Source: Chromatiales bacterium (lineage in GTDB: Bacteria > Pseudomonadota > Gammaproteobacteria > UBA6429 > Thiohalophilaceae). Taken from it: 64,000 bases of DNA. Each line of letters starts with the position of its first letter. Position 1 is the first letter of the stretch. The translations under genes and the position numbers were made by a program. The stretch spans positions 1-64,000 of the forward strand of contig JALSSV010000102.1 in NCBI GenBank assembly GCA_026984045.1. The letters run 5' to 3'. The notes under the pieces are model-generated. The model saw only the letters and a list, made by a program, of their open reading frames with translations. It had not been told where the DNA came from and made no database searches. Positions 1 through 10,670 of the stretch are shown one piece after another.

Positions 1-150
1 CTTGGCCAGGGCGTCATCGATCTTCTTGGCCTTGAAGGCGCTCTTGGGCCAGGCGGCGAGCACGGCGCGCGGAGTCAGCAGGCCGGCGCCCACGGCCACG
101 GCCACGGCGGTGCCGGCCAGCGAGCCTTTCAGGAAAGTTCTGCGTTGCAT
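1..150 (-). CDS. soxY: SoxY, thiosulfate oxidation carrier protein (5' part only)
   Basis: Only the first 50 codons are present; the gene runs off the left edge. The product starts with a twin-arginine signal (RRTFLKG at residues 3-9), a hydrophobic Ala/Gly/Val stretch and a cleavage region ending near LAAWPK, the usual N-terminus of SoxY. SoxY, paired with SoxZ, carries sulfur intermediates on a C-terminal Cys in the periplasmic Sox cycle; that part lies outside the window. The ATG at 150 is chosen because AAGGAGG lies about 8 bases upstream and the Tat signal begins there. Further upstream in-frame starts would add a basic extension without export features. A sigma-54 promoter and a palindrome lie directly upstream. 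Identity rests on the N-terminus alone. Confidence 0.8.
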   Translation of the reverse strand, partial: MQRRTFLKGSLAGTAVAVAVGAGLLTPRAVLAAWPKSAFKAKKIDDALAK

Positions 151-184
151 GTGAGTTCCTCCTTAACGGTTGTCCCGCTTGCAT

Positions 185-200
185 GGCAAGGAACGGGCCA
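185..200 (-). promoter_or_regulatory. Sigma-54 (-24/-12) promoter for soxY
   Basis: On the minus strand the sequence reads TGGCCCGTTCCTTGCC. This fits the RpoN consensus TGGCACG-N4-TTGCW, with the invariant GG and GC exactly 10 bases apart. Transcription would start near 174, giving a leader of about 24 bases before the soxY ATG. The nearby NtrC-type activator gene and the palindrome about 100 bp upstream support the call. Confidence 0.7.
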
Positions 201-260
201 GTTGGGAGGAGATGAAAAATCAATGACTTGTAGTTGATTGAGAACACACGAAATCAGAAC

Positions 261-290
261 CATCGTGCATTTTGCACGATGTATCGTGCA
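261..290. promoter_or_regulatory. Palindromic operator, candidate enhancer for soxY
   Basis: A perfect 9-bp inverted repeat with a 3-base centre (CATCGTGCA-TTT-TGCACGATG, 261-281) is followed at 283-290 by a third copy of ATCGTGCA. It sits 85-115 bp upstream of the predicted sigma-54 start, where activator dimers normally bind. A terminator for the upstream coiled-coil gene is the alternative, but no T-run follows on the minus strand. Confidence 0.55.
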
Positions 291-299
291 AAACGGGAA

Positions 300-563
300 T
301 CACTTGAGGTCGTCGCGGATCCGCTTGAAGCCCTTGAGGAGGGCCTCGCCGGCCTCGGCCAGCGAATCCAGCGCTTCCTTGCCGGCTTCGGCGGCGTCCC
401 TTGCGGCACTTTCGAGGCGCGGCTGGAGCTTTTCCCACTGCGTTTCCAGTTCCTCGAATTCGTCGCGCAGCTCGGCCCTGGCCAGGTGCATCTGTACCCG
501 CAGCTCGTCCCGGTATTGCCTCAGATCGTTGAGCAGGGATTCCAGCTTTTCGTCGAGTTCCAT
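300..563 (-). CDS. Small coiled-coil protein of unknown function
   Basis: An 87-residue soluble protein without signal peptide or membrane segment. Almost the whole chain is charged heptad-like helix rich in Glu, Leu, Arg and Ala, so a coiled coil is likely. I do not recognise a named family. The start at 563 is chosen because AGGAGG precedes it at good spacing; an earlier in-frame start would add a poorly structured 19-residue extension. It lies between the ClC gene and soxY on the same strand, 70 bp from the former, and the soxY promoter region begins just after its stop. No role can be assigned. Confidence 0.6.
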   Translation of the reverse strand: MELDEKLESLLNDLRQYRDELRVQMHLARAELRDEFEELETQWEKLQPRLESAARDAAEAGKEALDSLAEAGEALLKGFKRIRDDLK

Positions 564-632
564 GAGCAATCCTCCTCTGATGGGTATTCCGGTAGTGGGG
601 TTGGCCGGGGCCGATTGCAAGCCGTGGGCGGC

Positions 633-2375
633 TCACAGGCGGTAGGCGCGCTCGATGTCGTCGCGGGAGAGGGTGCCGTAGACCCGCGGCACGCCGGGCA
701 CGGTCTGGCTCACCACGTAGAGCCGTTCGGCGCCGGTCTCGTCGAGCCGCTGTTGCGCCTCGAGCAGGCTGGCGCCCAGATCGATGGCGGCGCCCTGGAC
801 GCGCTCGGCGGGAATGGCCAGCAGATCGTAGCCTGCGGCGTCGGGCTGCTCCTTGCGGGCCCGGGCCAGATCCGCGGCCGGCAGGAGGGTGTTGGGTATC
901 TCCGCGTCGCGGATCAGGATCCACTGGGGTGTGTCGGCGAGCACCCGATCCACCGCTTCGGCGGTGGCTTCCCGGGGCAGCACCGCGACCCGGCGATCCA
1001 TGACGCTGGCCACCCCGACCCGGCGCAGCGACTGGCTGACGGGGTCGTTGCGGTAGTCCAGACCCCAGCTGCGCAGCAGGCCCATGAACAGGGATTCGCG
1101 GCGGCCCATGTGGCCGGCGGTGATGGTGGCGGTGACCACCGCCAGCATGCCGGGCAGGATGAAACTGGGGTTGCCGGTCAGTTCGAGGATGGCGATGAGG
1201 CCGGCCATGGGCGCCTGCAGGGTGCAGGCCATCATGGCACCCATGCCGATCATAGCGTACAGGCCGATGGAGGCGGCCTCGTTGAAGCCGAGGGCGGTGC
1301 CGATCACGCCGAACAGGGCGCCGAAGGTGGCGCCGATGAACAGGATGGGGCCGATGGCGCCGCCGGGCAGGCCGAGGCCGATGCCGCCGGTGGTGGCCAG
1401 GATCTTCAGCCCCAGCAGGGCCAGCAGCGAGGTCCACAGCAGGTTCTCGCCGTGCAGCAGCCGGTCCACCGTGTCGTCGCCGATGCCGAGTACCTCGGGC
1501 ATGGCCAGGCCGCACAGCCCCACCAGCGCGGCGCCGAGCAGCGGTCGCAGCCATTCGGGCAGGCGGCCGCCCTCGCGGGCCACGGCGCGGAACAGGGCGT
1601 TGAAGCCCGCGCCCACCAGCCCGGCGAGCAGACCGCCGAGGAAGATCCAGGGCAGCTCGGCGAGATGGCCCAGGGTCAGCGGCGGCACCTCGAAGGCCAG
1701 GGCGCTGCCGAACACCGCGCGGGTGAGGGTGGTGGCGCTGACCGTGGCCAGGATCACCGGCGCAAAGCCGGCTACCGTGTACTCCAGCAGCAGCACCTCC
1801 ATGGCGAAGGCCGCGCCGGCCAGGGGCGTGTTGAAGGAGGCGGCGATGCCGGCGGCGGCCCCGCAGGCGGCCAGCACCCGCAGGCTGTTGCTGGGCAGCG
1901 CCAGGGCCTGCGCGGGCAGGTTGGAGGAGGCGGCGCCGAGGTGGGCGCTCGGGCCCTCGCGGCCCACCGAGTGGCCAGTGATCATGCTGATTGCACCGCC
2001 CACGAACTGCACCAGGGCGTTACGCCAGGGCAGGCGGCCCTGGTGGTAGGCCAGCCGCTCGAGGATGTGGGTGACGCCGACCCGGTGACTGCCGCTCGGA
2101 GTGAGCCGGAACAGCAGGGCGATCAGCACCCCCCCGCCGAGGGGCACCAGCAGGCGCAGCAGCGGGTCGAGCTGTTCGTAGCGTTCCGGCGGCACGCCGG
2201 GGAGCAGCTGGCGCTGGCCCCATTCCACCAGCAGGCGCAGGGTGATGATGGTGGCGGCGGCCAGCACCCCGGCGATGACGCCGAGAATCGACAGGCTCAG
2301 CATGGCGTCGGGCCGCGACAGATGCAGCCGGAAATGGTGCAGGCGCCGGGCCAGGGCCGCACGCAGGACGTTCAT
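633..2375 (-). CDS. ClC-family chloride channel/transporter with C-terminal CBS region
   Basis: A 580-residue multi-pass membrane protein. The ClC signature GREGP is at residues 138-142 and supplies the gating glutamate E140. A later anion-site segment reads GGAIGP. The C-terminal ~120 residues look like CBS domains, a common regulatory tail. Where E. coli ClcA has the proton glutamate E203 (motif IIEE), this protein has AMEV, so that Glu is Val, as in many ClC channels; passive chloride flow rather than H+/Cl- exchange is therefore possible. It starts 3 bases after the response regulator stop and is probably co-transcribed with the two-component genes. Confidence 0.9.
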   Translation of the reverse strand: MNVLRAALARRLHHFRLHLSRPDAMLSLSILGVIAGVLAAATIITLRLLVEWGQRQLLPGVPPERYEQLDPLLRLLVPLGGGVLIALLFRLTPSGSHRVGVTHILERLAYHQGRLPWRNALVQFVGGAISMITGHSVGREGPSAHLGAASSNLPAQALALPSNSLRVLAACGAAAGIAASFNTPLAGAAFAMEVLLLEYTVAGFAPVILATVSATTLTRAVFGSALAFEVPPLTLGHLAELPWIFLGGLLAGLVGAGFNALFRAVAREGGRLPEWLRPLLGAALVGLCGLAMPEVLGIGDDTVDRLLHGENLLWTSLLALLGLKILATTGGIGLGLPGGAIGPILFIGATFGALFGVIGTALGFNEAASIGLYAMIGMGAMMACTLQAPMAGLIAILELTGNPSFILPGMLAVVTATITAGHMGRRESLFMGLLRSWGLDYRNDPVSQSLRRVGVASVMDRRVAVLPREATAEAVDRVLADTPQWILIRDAEIPNTLLPAADLARARKEQPDAAGYDLLAIPAERVQGAAIDLGASLLEAQQRLDETGAERLYVVSQTVPGVPRVYGTLSRDDIERAYRL

Positions 2376-2378
2376 GAC

Positions 2379-3742
<1,364 letters not shown>

Positions 3743-3746
<4 letters not shown>

Positions 3747-5683
3747 GGTGTCTTGCGGGCCAGTCGGGGCAGTTCCAGGCGGGCCTCGGTACCGCCTTCG
3801 GGGAGGTTGTCCAGGTGCAGGGTGCCGCCGTGGCGCTCGACGATCCCCAGGCTGATGGACAGGCCGAGACCGCTGCCCTCGCCCTCCGCCTTGGTGGTGA
3901 AGAAGGGATCGAAGATCCGATCCCGGTGTTCGGCCGGGATGCCTGCACCCCGATCCCGTACGCTGATTATAAGCCGCTCATCCCTTTCGCGGGCCGTCAC
4001 GTCGACCTGCCCGCCATCGTCGCTGGCCTGGATGGCGTTGAGCAGCAGGTTCACCAGGGCCTGCTGCAACTGGTGGGCGTCGCCCTCGAACGTGCCGGCA
4101 GTGCAGTCGAGGCGCAGTGCCACATGCCGGCTGCGCGCCGCCTGGCGCACCAGGGCCAGGGTCTTCTCCAGCCAGGGGCAGACCTCGATGGAGCCATAGG
4201 TGGGCGGCACCTGGCGGGCGAAGTTGAGGATCCCCTGCACGATCTGCGAGGCGCGCAGGGTCTCCTCACGCAGGGAGGCCAGGTCGGCCTGCAACTGGCG
4301 GCAGGTCTCGGCGTCGAGGCGGCCGTCGGCGCACTGCAGATCCCGTTCGATGAGCCGGGCATAGCTGAGGATGTTGTTGAGGGGGTTGTTCAGCTCGTGA
4401 CCGATGCCGGCGGCCATCTGGCCGATGCTGGCCAGCTTGTTGCTCTGCAGGGCCATGTGCCTTGCCCGGTCGCGTTCGGCCTCGGCCGCATCCAGGGTGT
4501 CGCTCAGGTAGTTGAAGGCCCGGGCCAGTTCGCGCACTTCGTCGATGGGCTGATCGGTGGCCACGTGCTGGCGGTGCTCGCCGTCGGCGAAGCGCTCGAT
4601 GCGCCCGGCCAGGGCGCGCAGGGGGCGGGCGATGCGCCGCGCGCCGAGAGCCGACAGCAGCAGGGTCAGCAGCAGGGCGGTGGCGGCGAAGGCGGCGATG
4701 CCGAGGCGGATGCGCTCGAAGGGCGCGGCCATCAGCGCCGCGTCGCTGCGCAGGGCCAGGTGCCATTCGGTGAGCTGGTTGGGCCAGGGCAGCCAGGTGG
4801 TGTAGTGCACCAGGTGCCCCGCGCCGTCGCGCCAGACTCCGTCCGGCCGGGCTTCCAGGCGGTCGAGCCAGGCGTCCTTCCAGGGGGCCTGGAAGTAGTC
4901 GATGCCGGTGCGCAACTGGGCGAAGCGCCGCTCGAGGGCGTCGCTGTAGAGCACCGTGGGGCCGTCGGGATGGCGATCCGGGTCCGATTCGATGAGCAGC
5001 AGTTCCCCATCGTAGAGCCGCGGCGTGTGATCGAGGATCTTGTCGAGCTGATCGCCGAGCAGGGTCAGGGCCACGGCGCCGACGAAGCGGCCCTGGTGAT
5101 GGAGGGGCACCACGGCGTCGCGCAGGCGGAAGGAATGGTTGAGTTCGTTGCGGTTGTGGGGCAGGTACAGGGCCGTGACTTCGTCGGGCGGGGCCTCGCG
5201 CAGGCCGCGCAGGAAGTCGGGATCGACGATCTCCTGCTCCACGTAGCGCAGGCCGCCCAGGCTTTCGTAGAGCGGCCGGCCGGTGTGCTGGCGGGTGACC
5301 TTCACCAGGCTGTTGCCCTGGGCGTCGAGCAGGCGCAGGACGAACACGCCCGGAATGAGGGTGCGAAAGCCTTCGAAATCGCGGTTCAGGGCCGCGCGCC
5401 GGGGCGAGAGATCCGCCGGCGTGCGGCCATCGGCGAGCGCGCCGAGCAGCGGCAGGGCCTCCTGCACCGCCGGGGTGCGGGCGATGCCCAGGGCCAGTTC
5501 GCGGCCGGCGGCCAGTTGCCGGCTGAGGGTGCCCGAGAGGTGCTCGAGCTGGGTGAGGATCTCTCGATCCACGTCCCGCTGGTAGCTGGCCTGGCTGTAG
5601 TAGGTCATTCCCAGGGTCAGGGCCGTGAGCGGCAGGACGGTGGCCAGCAGGACCCAGAGGAAGATGTGGCTGCGGATGCGCAT
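3743..5683 (-). CDS. Sensor histidine kinase with periplasmic dCache-like domain
   Basis: 646 residues. An N-terminal membrane helix (about 8-28) and a second near 325-345 enclose a periplasmic region of roughly 290 residues resembling a double-Cache ligand sensor of the DctB type. A HAMP segment follows. The dimerisation/phosphoacceptor helix contains H429 in GIGHELNNP, and the ATPase domain shows the N box (LVNLLLNAIQA), DRGAGIP, FFTTK and GSGLGLSIS. It is the cognate kinase of the overlapping NtrC-type regulator. The ligand cannot be read from the sequence; small organic acids are typical for this sensor class, but a sulfur compound is conceivable beside soxY. Confidence 0.92.
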
Positions 5684-5722
5684 GGGCTCAGGATACCCGA
5701 TGCGCTGGGGCTTGCGGGCGCC

Positions 5723-6370
5723 TCACCAGCCGCGCAGCGCCGCCTCTGCCGCCGGGTTCTGCGGCCGGGCCACCAGGCCGCTCTGGGTCATGTGCACCGT
5801 GTAGATGGCGCCATGGGCCATGGGCAGATAGACGGCGTTGCCGTACACGGCGTCCACCCACGGGATCCAGCCGGGATGACGGCGGGCGAAGGCCCACAGA
5901 TCGAATCCGCCGGCGGGACGCAGATCGTGCACGTCGGGCGGCGCGCGGGCCGCTTGAGCCGGATCCCGCCAGCGGCCCTGCAGCCGTTCGAGCTGGAAAC
6001 CGGCATCCAGGCCGAACAGGTTGGCCAGGCCGTGCCACTTGAGCACCCGGGCGTCGAGCTGCCATTCGTCGCCGCGCAGGTCGAACAGGCGGGTGCGCCC
6101 GTCGGGGCTGGTGAGATAGGCGCGAAAGGCCTGCTCGCCGGTGCGCTCGAAGCGCAGGGTGGCCACCGCGGCTTCGTGGGTGAGGCGTTGCCAGGTGTGC
6201 AGGTTGGCCGCCACGGCGGCCAGGAGCATGGCCAGGGTGATCAGGACGATCCCCGCCCCGCCCGCCACGGCACCGGAGACCATGCGCCAGCGCCAGATGC
6301 GGCGGAGGCCGAAGCCGAACAGAATCAGGCCGGCGGCGGCAAGGAGCAGGGCGAGGAGATCGAGAGACAC
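5723..6370 (-). CDS. Conserved membrane protein of unknown function
   Basis: 215 residues with two N-terminal hydrophobic helices (about 3-22 and 32-56) followed by a ~155-residue soluble part, probably periplasmic, containing several Trp and His residues and an Arg-rich middle. No catalytic motif is recognised. Translation appears to start at GTG (6370) without a strong ribosome binding site, so the start is uncertain. It lies 39 bp upstream of the kinase gene on the same strand, so it may be the first gene of that operon, and it diverges from lptM-lysA. Confidence 0.7.
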   Translation of the reverse strand: MSLDLLALLLAAAGLILFGFGLRRIWRWRMVSGAVAGGAGIVLITLAMLLAAVAANLHTWQRLTHEAAVATLRFERTGEQAFRAYLTSPDGRTRLFDLRGDEWQLDARVLKWHGLANLFGLDAGFQLERLQGRWRDPAQAARAPPDVHDLRPAGGFDLWAFARRHPGWIPWVDAVYGNAVYLPMAHGAIYTVHMTQSGLVARPQNPAAEAALRGW

Positions 6371-6533
6371 GGAAACGCGATTTGTTTGGATGGTTTCGGG
6401 GCAATGGTGTTGGAACGGGGTATCCGGCGGAGTCTTGCACGTAGCCCGAGGGCGGACCGGCGACGGGTATCAAACAGGAACATCCGTTGCAATCAGTGTA
6501 GCGCATGCAAAGGCGTGTTGGCCGGTGCCGGGG

Positions 6534-6539
6534 TATAAT
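6534..6539 (+). promoter_or_regulatory. Candidate -10 element for lptM-lysA
   Basis: TATAAT lies 28 bp before the lptM start codon. No convincing -35 hexamer is present at 16-18 bp spacing, so this is a partial promoter call based on position and a perfect -10 box. Confidence 0.35.
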
Positions 6540-6566
6540 CGCCGCGTGTTCAACGGAGAAATTCCC

Positions 6567-6713
6567 ATGCGTCCCTGTCCGTCGTACCTGCTGTGGATCC
6601 TCGTGGTGGTCGTGCTCGGCACGGCCAGCCTGCTGGCTGGCTGTGGCAAGAAGGGGCCGCTTTATCTTCCCGACGGTCGGGCGGCCGTCGTCACCACGCA
6701 ACCGGATTCCTGA
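6567..6713 (+). CDS. lptM: LptM (YifL) small lipoprotein
   Basis: A 48-residue lipoprotein with a hydrophobic signal segment and lipobox LLAGC; the lipidated Cys is C26, followed by GKKGPLYLP, the hallmark of this family. LptM stabilises the LptD/E lipopolysaccharide translocon in the outer membrane of enterobacteria. It is found immediately upstream of lysA in many gammaproteobacteria, and here its stop is 3 bp before the lysA ATG. The start is the only ATG giving a normal signal peptide. Confidence 0.92.
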   Translation: MRPCPSYLLWILVVVVLGTASLLAGCGKKGPLYLPDGRAAVVTTQPDS

Positions 6714-6716
6714 GGC

Positions 6717-7961
6717 ATGGATCACTTCACTTACGTCAACGGCACCCTGCATGCCGAGAAGGTGCCGGTGGCCGACATCGCCACCCTCCACGGCACGCCC
6801 CTGTACGTCTATTCCCGCGCCACGCTCGAGCGCCATTTCCGGGCCTTCGACGAGGCCCTGGTGGGGCTCGATCATCTGATCTGCTATGCGGTGAAGGCCA
6901 ATTCCAACATGGCCGTGCTGCAGGTGATGGCGCGGCTCGGGGCCGGTTTCGACATCGTTTCGGTGGGCGAGCTGGAGCGGGTGCTGGCCGCCGGCGGCGA
7001 TCCGGCGAAGGTGGTGTTCTCGGGCGTGGGCAAGCGGGCCGACGAGATGCGCCGGGCGCTGGAAGTCGGCATCCATTGCTTCAACGTGGAGTCGGAGCCG
7101 GAGCTGGAGCGACTGGAACGGGTGGCGGCGGAGCTGGGCGTGACGGCGCCGGTGTCGATCCGCGTCAACCCCGACGTGGACGCCAAGACCCACCCCTACA
7201 TCTCCACCGGCCTCAAGGAGAACAAGTTCGGCATCGACATGGACACGGCAGAGGCGGTGTATGCCCGCGCGGCCGAAATGGATCACCTCGACATGCAGGG
7301 CATCGACTGCCACATCGGCTCCCAGCTCACCGAGCTGGCTCCCTTCCTCGACGCTCTCGACCGGGTGCTGGCATTGGTCGATCGCCTGGCGGCGAAGGGC
7401 ATCGCCATTCGCCATCTGGACCTGGGCGGCGGCCTGGGGATCCGCTACCAGGGAGAGGAACCGCCGGCGCCGGCCGACTACGCCGCCGCCCTGCGCGAAC
7501 GGCTGGGGGATCGGCAACTGCAGGTCATTCTCGAGCCCGGCCGGGCCATCGCCGGCAACGCCGGGATCCTGGTGGCCCGGGTGGAGTACCTGAAGCACAC
7601 TGCCCACAAGGATTTCGCCATCGTCGATGCCGGCATGAACGACCTCATGCGCCCGGCCCTCTACGACGCCTGGCAGGAGATCATCCCCGTCACCCCCCGC
7701 GCCGGCGAAGGCCGCCTCTACGACGTGGTGGGCCCCGTGTGCGAAACCGGCGACTTCCTGGGCAAGGAACGCCTGCTGAACCTCGAGCCGGCCGACCTGC
7801 TCGCCGTGCGCTCCGCCGGCGCCTACGGCTTCACCATGAGTTCCAACTACAACTCCCGCCCCCGCGCCGCCGAGGTGATGGTCGACGGCGACCGCATGCA
7901 CCTGGTGCGCCAGCGCGAAAGCCTCGAATCGCTGTTCGCGGGCGAGCAGTTGATCGACTGA
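6717..7961 (+). CDS. lysA: Diaminopimelate decarboxylase
   Basis: 414 residues, normal length for LysA. It is a PLP-dependent fold-type III enzyme that decarboxylates meso-diaminopimelate to L-lysine, the last lysine step. K60 in ICYAVKANSN is the PLP lysine; EPGRAI (phosphate binding) and GPVCETGD (substrate and catalytic Cys) are present. It lies in the conserved lptM-lysA-dapF-xerC order, although a 229-bp gap containing an inverted repeat separates it from dapF. Confidence 0.97.
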   Translation: MDHFTYVNGTLHAEKVPVADIATLHGTPLYVYSRATLERHFRAFDEALVGLDHLICYAVKANSNMAVLQVMARLGAGFDIVSVGELERVLAAGGDPAKVVFSGVGKRADEMRRALEVGIHCFNVESEPELERLERVAAELGVTAPVSIRVNPDVDAKTHPYISTGLKENKFGIDMDTAEAVYARAAEMDHLDMQGIDCHIGSQLTELAPFLDALDRVLALVDRLAAKGIAIRHLDLGGGLGIRYQGEEPPAPADYAAALRERLGDRQLQVILEPGRAIAGNAGILVARVEYLKHTAHKDFAIVDAGMNDLMRPALYDAWQEIIPVTPRAGEGRLYDVVGPVCETGDFLGKERLLNLEPADLLAVRSAGAYGFTMSSNYNSRPRAAEVMVDGDRMHLVRQRESLESLFAGEQLID

Positions 7962-7979
7962 ATGGGATGGGGTGGAAGA

Positions 7980-8139
7980 GAACACGGAGGGCACGGAGAT
8001 CACGGAGGTTTTCTTGAATGGCATGTGCCACGCGTGAAGACCAAGCCGATTGGGTTCGTCGCCCGGCGGTCGCTTTGCGCAGGCCCGACGGTTTGACAGC
8101 AAACACCCTCTTCTCTGTGTTCTCCGTGCCCTTCGTGTC
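7980..8139. repeat. Intergenic element with purine-rich / pyrimidine-rich inverted arms
   Basis: The left arm (7980-8008) repeats CACGGAG with 8-9-base spacing. The right arm (8113-8139) is its imperfect inverted copy, so the lysA-dapF gap can fold back on itself. It is a looser relative of the arms found between the his genes. No gene is seen in the gap. Confidence 0.55.
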
Positions 8140-8190
8140 CCATTCCGGTCAGCCTGTCGAAGTCCCCCAGGACGATGCTAGACTGACCCG

Positions 8191-9021
8191 ATGGAGCTGA
8201 CCTTCACCAAGATGCACGGCCTCGGCAACGATTTCGTGGTGATTGATGCCACGCGCAAGCCGGTTTCGCTGTCGCCGGCGCAGATCCGCTTCATCGCCGA
8301 TCGCCATTTCGGGGTCGGCTGCGATCAGTTGCTGCTGGTGGAACCGCCGCCCTCGCCGGCCTTCGATTTCACCTACCGGATCTTCAACGCCGATGGCGGC
8401 GAGGTGGAGCAGTGCGGCAACGGGGCGCGCTGTTTCGCGGTGTTCGTGCGCGAGAAGGGCCTGACCGACAGGGACGTGATCCGGGTGGCCACGGCGGGCG
8501 GGCCCATCGAGCTGCGGGTGGAATCCGACGGGCAGGTGACGGTGGACATGGGCACGCCCCGCTTCGAACCGGCGGAGATTCCCTTTGACGCACCGGCGCG
8601 CAGCGAAACCTATTCGCTGGAGGTGGACGGCGAGACGGTCGAAGTGAGCGTGCTGTCCATGGGCAACCCCCACGCGGTGCTGCGGGTGGAGAACGTGGAC
8701 ACGGCCCCGGTGACCGAGCTGGGGCCGGCCATCGAAAACCATCCGCGCTTTCCCGAGCGGGTCAACGTGGGCTTCATGGAGGTGGTGGATCGCGGCCGGC
8801 TCCGCCTGCGGGTCTGGGAGCGGGGCAGCGGCGAGACCCTGGCCTGCGGCACCGGCGCCTGCGCCGCGGTGGTCGCGGGTCGCCAGCGGGGGTGGCTGGA
8901 TGATAAGGTGACGGTGAGTCTGCCGGGTGGGGAGTTGCGGATCCGCTGGGCGGGCGAGGGCAAACCGGTGCTGATGACCGGCCCGGCGGTGAGCGTGTTC
9001 GAAGGCAGGATGAAGCTATGA
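8191..9021 (+). CDS. dapF: Diaminopimelate epimerase
   Basis: 276 residues. It interconverts LL- and meso-diaminopimelate, feeding both LysA and peptidoglycan synthesis. The two catalytic cysteines are visible: C75 in EQCGNGAR and C219 in LACGTGAC. The N-terminus [11 protein letters not shown] is the family signature. The stop overlaps the next gene by 4 bases (ATGA), indicating translational coupling with the DUF484 gene and xerC. Confidence 0.97.
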   Translation: MELTFTKMHGLGNDFVVIDATRKPVSLSPAQIRFIADRHFGVGCDQLLLVEPPPSPAFDFTYRIFNADGGEVEQCGNGARCFAVFVREKGLTDRDVIRVATAGGPIELRVESDGQVTVDMGTPRFEPAEIPFDAPARSETYSLEVDGETVEVSVLSMGNPHAVLRVENVDTAPVTELGPAIENHPRFPERVNVGFMEVVDRGRLRLRVWERGSGETLACGTGACAAVVAGRQRGWLDDKVTVSLPGGELRIRWAGEGKPVLMTGPAVSVFEGRMKL

Positions 9022-9734
9022 CCATGCAGGACAGTCGCGAGGCGCTGGCCGATTTCGAGCGGGAGGTGGTGCGCTATCTGCGCGATCATCCCGATTTTTT
9101 CGAGCGCCATCGTGATCTGCTGGCCGACATGATCCTGCCCCATGACACCGGCCCGGCCGTCTCTCTGGTGGAGCGCCAGGTCGCGGTGCTGCGCGCGCAG
9201 CGGGACGACGTGCGCGGCCAGCTCCGGCAGCTTGTACGCAACGCCCGGAAGAACGAGCAGCTCAACAATCATGTCAACGCCCTGGTGCTGGCCCTGCTGG
9301 ATGCCGCGTCGCTGGAAGAGGTGCTGCAGATCGTGCAGGGCCGCCTGGCGGCGGACTTCGACGCCGAGGCGGTGGTGGTGCGCCTGTTCCGCACCGATCA
9401 TCCGGCCATGGCCCGCCTGCCCGAGCTGGTGGACTGGAGCGAGCCGGTGCTCGGCGCCTTCGAGAAGGTGATCGCCGGGCGGCGCCCGGTGTGCGGCGCC
9501 CTCAAGCCGGGCCAGCTCGACGCCCTGTTCAGCGAGGCGGCCGACGACATCGCCTCCGCCGCCCTGATCCCGCTGGTGGAGAGCGCCAGCAGCCGCAAGT
9601 GCTACGGCCTGCTGGCCATCGGCAGCCAGGATCGCAACCGCTTCCGCGCCGACATGGGCACCGTGTTCCTCTCCCAGCTCGGCAAGATCCTCAGCCGTGT
9701 ACTGAAGAAACACCTGGAGCCGGCCGCCCCGTGA
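9018..9734 (+). CDS. DUF484 family protein (GAF-like)
   Basis: 238 residues. The start ([12 protein letters not shown]-like: [16 protein letters not shown]) and an N-terminal helix followed by a GAF-like alpha/beta domain are typical of DUF484, which almost always lies between dapF and xerC in gammaproteobacteria. Its biochemical function is not established. It overlaps dapF by 4 bases at its start and xerC by 4 at its end, so all three are probably translated from one message. Confidence 0.9.
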   Translation: MTMQDSREALADFEREVVRYLRDHPDFFERHRDLLADMILPHDTGPAVSLVERQVAVLRAQRDDVRGQLRQLVRNARKNEQLNNHVNALVLALLDAASLEEVLQIVQGRLAADFDAEAVVVRLFRTDHPAMARLPELVDWSEPVLGAFEKVIAGRRPVCGALKPGQLDALFSEAADDIASAALIPLVESASSRKCYGLLAIGSQDRNRFRADMGTVFLSQLGKILSRVLKKHLEPAAP

Positions 9735-10642
9735 CCCCGCAGGCCCGGCGCCAGCTCGACGGCTTCCTGCGCGCCCTGCGTGACGAGCGCCACCTCTCGC
9801 CCCGCACCCTCGACGCCTACCGCCGGGATCTGGACCGGTTCACCGCCTTCTGCGAGGAGCACGGGATCGGCGACTGGCAGGCGGTGGATGCCGAGACCGT
9901 GCGCCGCCACGTGGCCCGGCGCCATCGCCGGGGCCTCGGCAGCCGCAGCCTGCAGCGGGAACTGTCGGCCCTGCGCAGCCTGTTCCGCCACCTGCTGCGC
10001 CAGGGCGTGGTGGATCACAATCCCGCGGCCGACGTGCAGGCGCCGAAGGCCGCCCGCCCCCTGCCCGGGACCCTGGACGTGGAGCAGGTGGCGCGCCTGG
10101 TGAGCTTCCCCGGCGACGGGCCGCTGGACGTGTGCGACCGCGCCATTCTCGAGCTGTTCTACTCTTCTGGCTTGCGTCTGGCGGAACTGCTGTCACTCGA
10201 CCAGGCGGCGGTGGCCGACATCCGCCAGGGACGGGTACGGGTCACCGGCAAGGGCAACAAGACCCGGGAGGTGCCGGTGGGCCGCAAGGCCGTCGTCGCG
10301 CTGGAGGCCTGGCTGCAGGCACGACCGGTGCTGGATCGGCGCGGCGAGCCGGCGCTGTTCCTGTCACGCGACGGGCGGCGCCTGTCGCCCCGGGCGGTCC
10401 AGCAGCGGCTGCGCCAGCGGGCCCGCCAGCAGGGCATCGAGGGCCGCGTCCATCCCCACATGCTGCGCCACTCCTTCGCCAGCCACCTGCTCGAATCCAG
10501 CGGCGATCTGCGCGCGGTGCAGGAACTGCTCGGCCACGCCGACATCGGCACCACCCAGATCTACACCCACCTCGACTTCCAGCACCTGGCGCAGGTCTAC
10601 GATCAGGCCCATCCCCGGGCCCGCAAGCGTTGCAAAGATTAG
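9731..10642 (+). CDS. xerC: Tyrosine recombinase XerC
   Basis: 303 residues from a GTG start at 9731 that overlaps the previous stop; longer in-frame readings run into the DUF484 gene. XerC with XerD resolves chromosome dimers at dif. The SAM-like DNA-binding domain (1-~95) is followed by the catalytic domain with R149, K174, H243, R246, H269 and nucleophile Y278. Length and context (dapF-DUF484-xerC) identify it as the housekeeping XerC, not an integrase of a mobile element. Confidence 0.95.
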   Translation: MTPQARRQLDGFLRALRDERHLSPRTLDAYRRDLDRFTAFCEEHGIGDWQAVDAETVRRHVARRHRRGLGSRSLQRELSALRSLFRHLLRQGVVDHNPAADVQAPKAARPLPGTLDVEQVARLVSFPGDGPLDVCDRAILELFYSSGLRLAELLSLDQAAVADIRQGRVRVTGKGNKTREVPVGRKAVVALEAWLQARPVLDRRGEPALFLSRDGRRLSPRAVQQRLRQRARQQGIEGRVHPHMLRHSFASHLLESSGDLRAVQELLGHADIGTTQIYTHLDFQHLAQVYDQAHPRARKRCKD

Positions 10643-10670
10643 CCCGGCGATTGCGAATCGTTTGTGAAAT

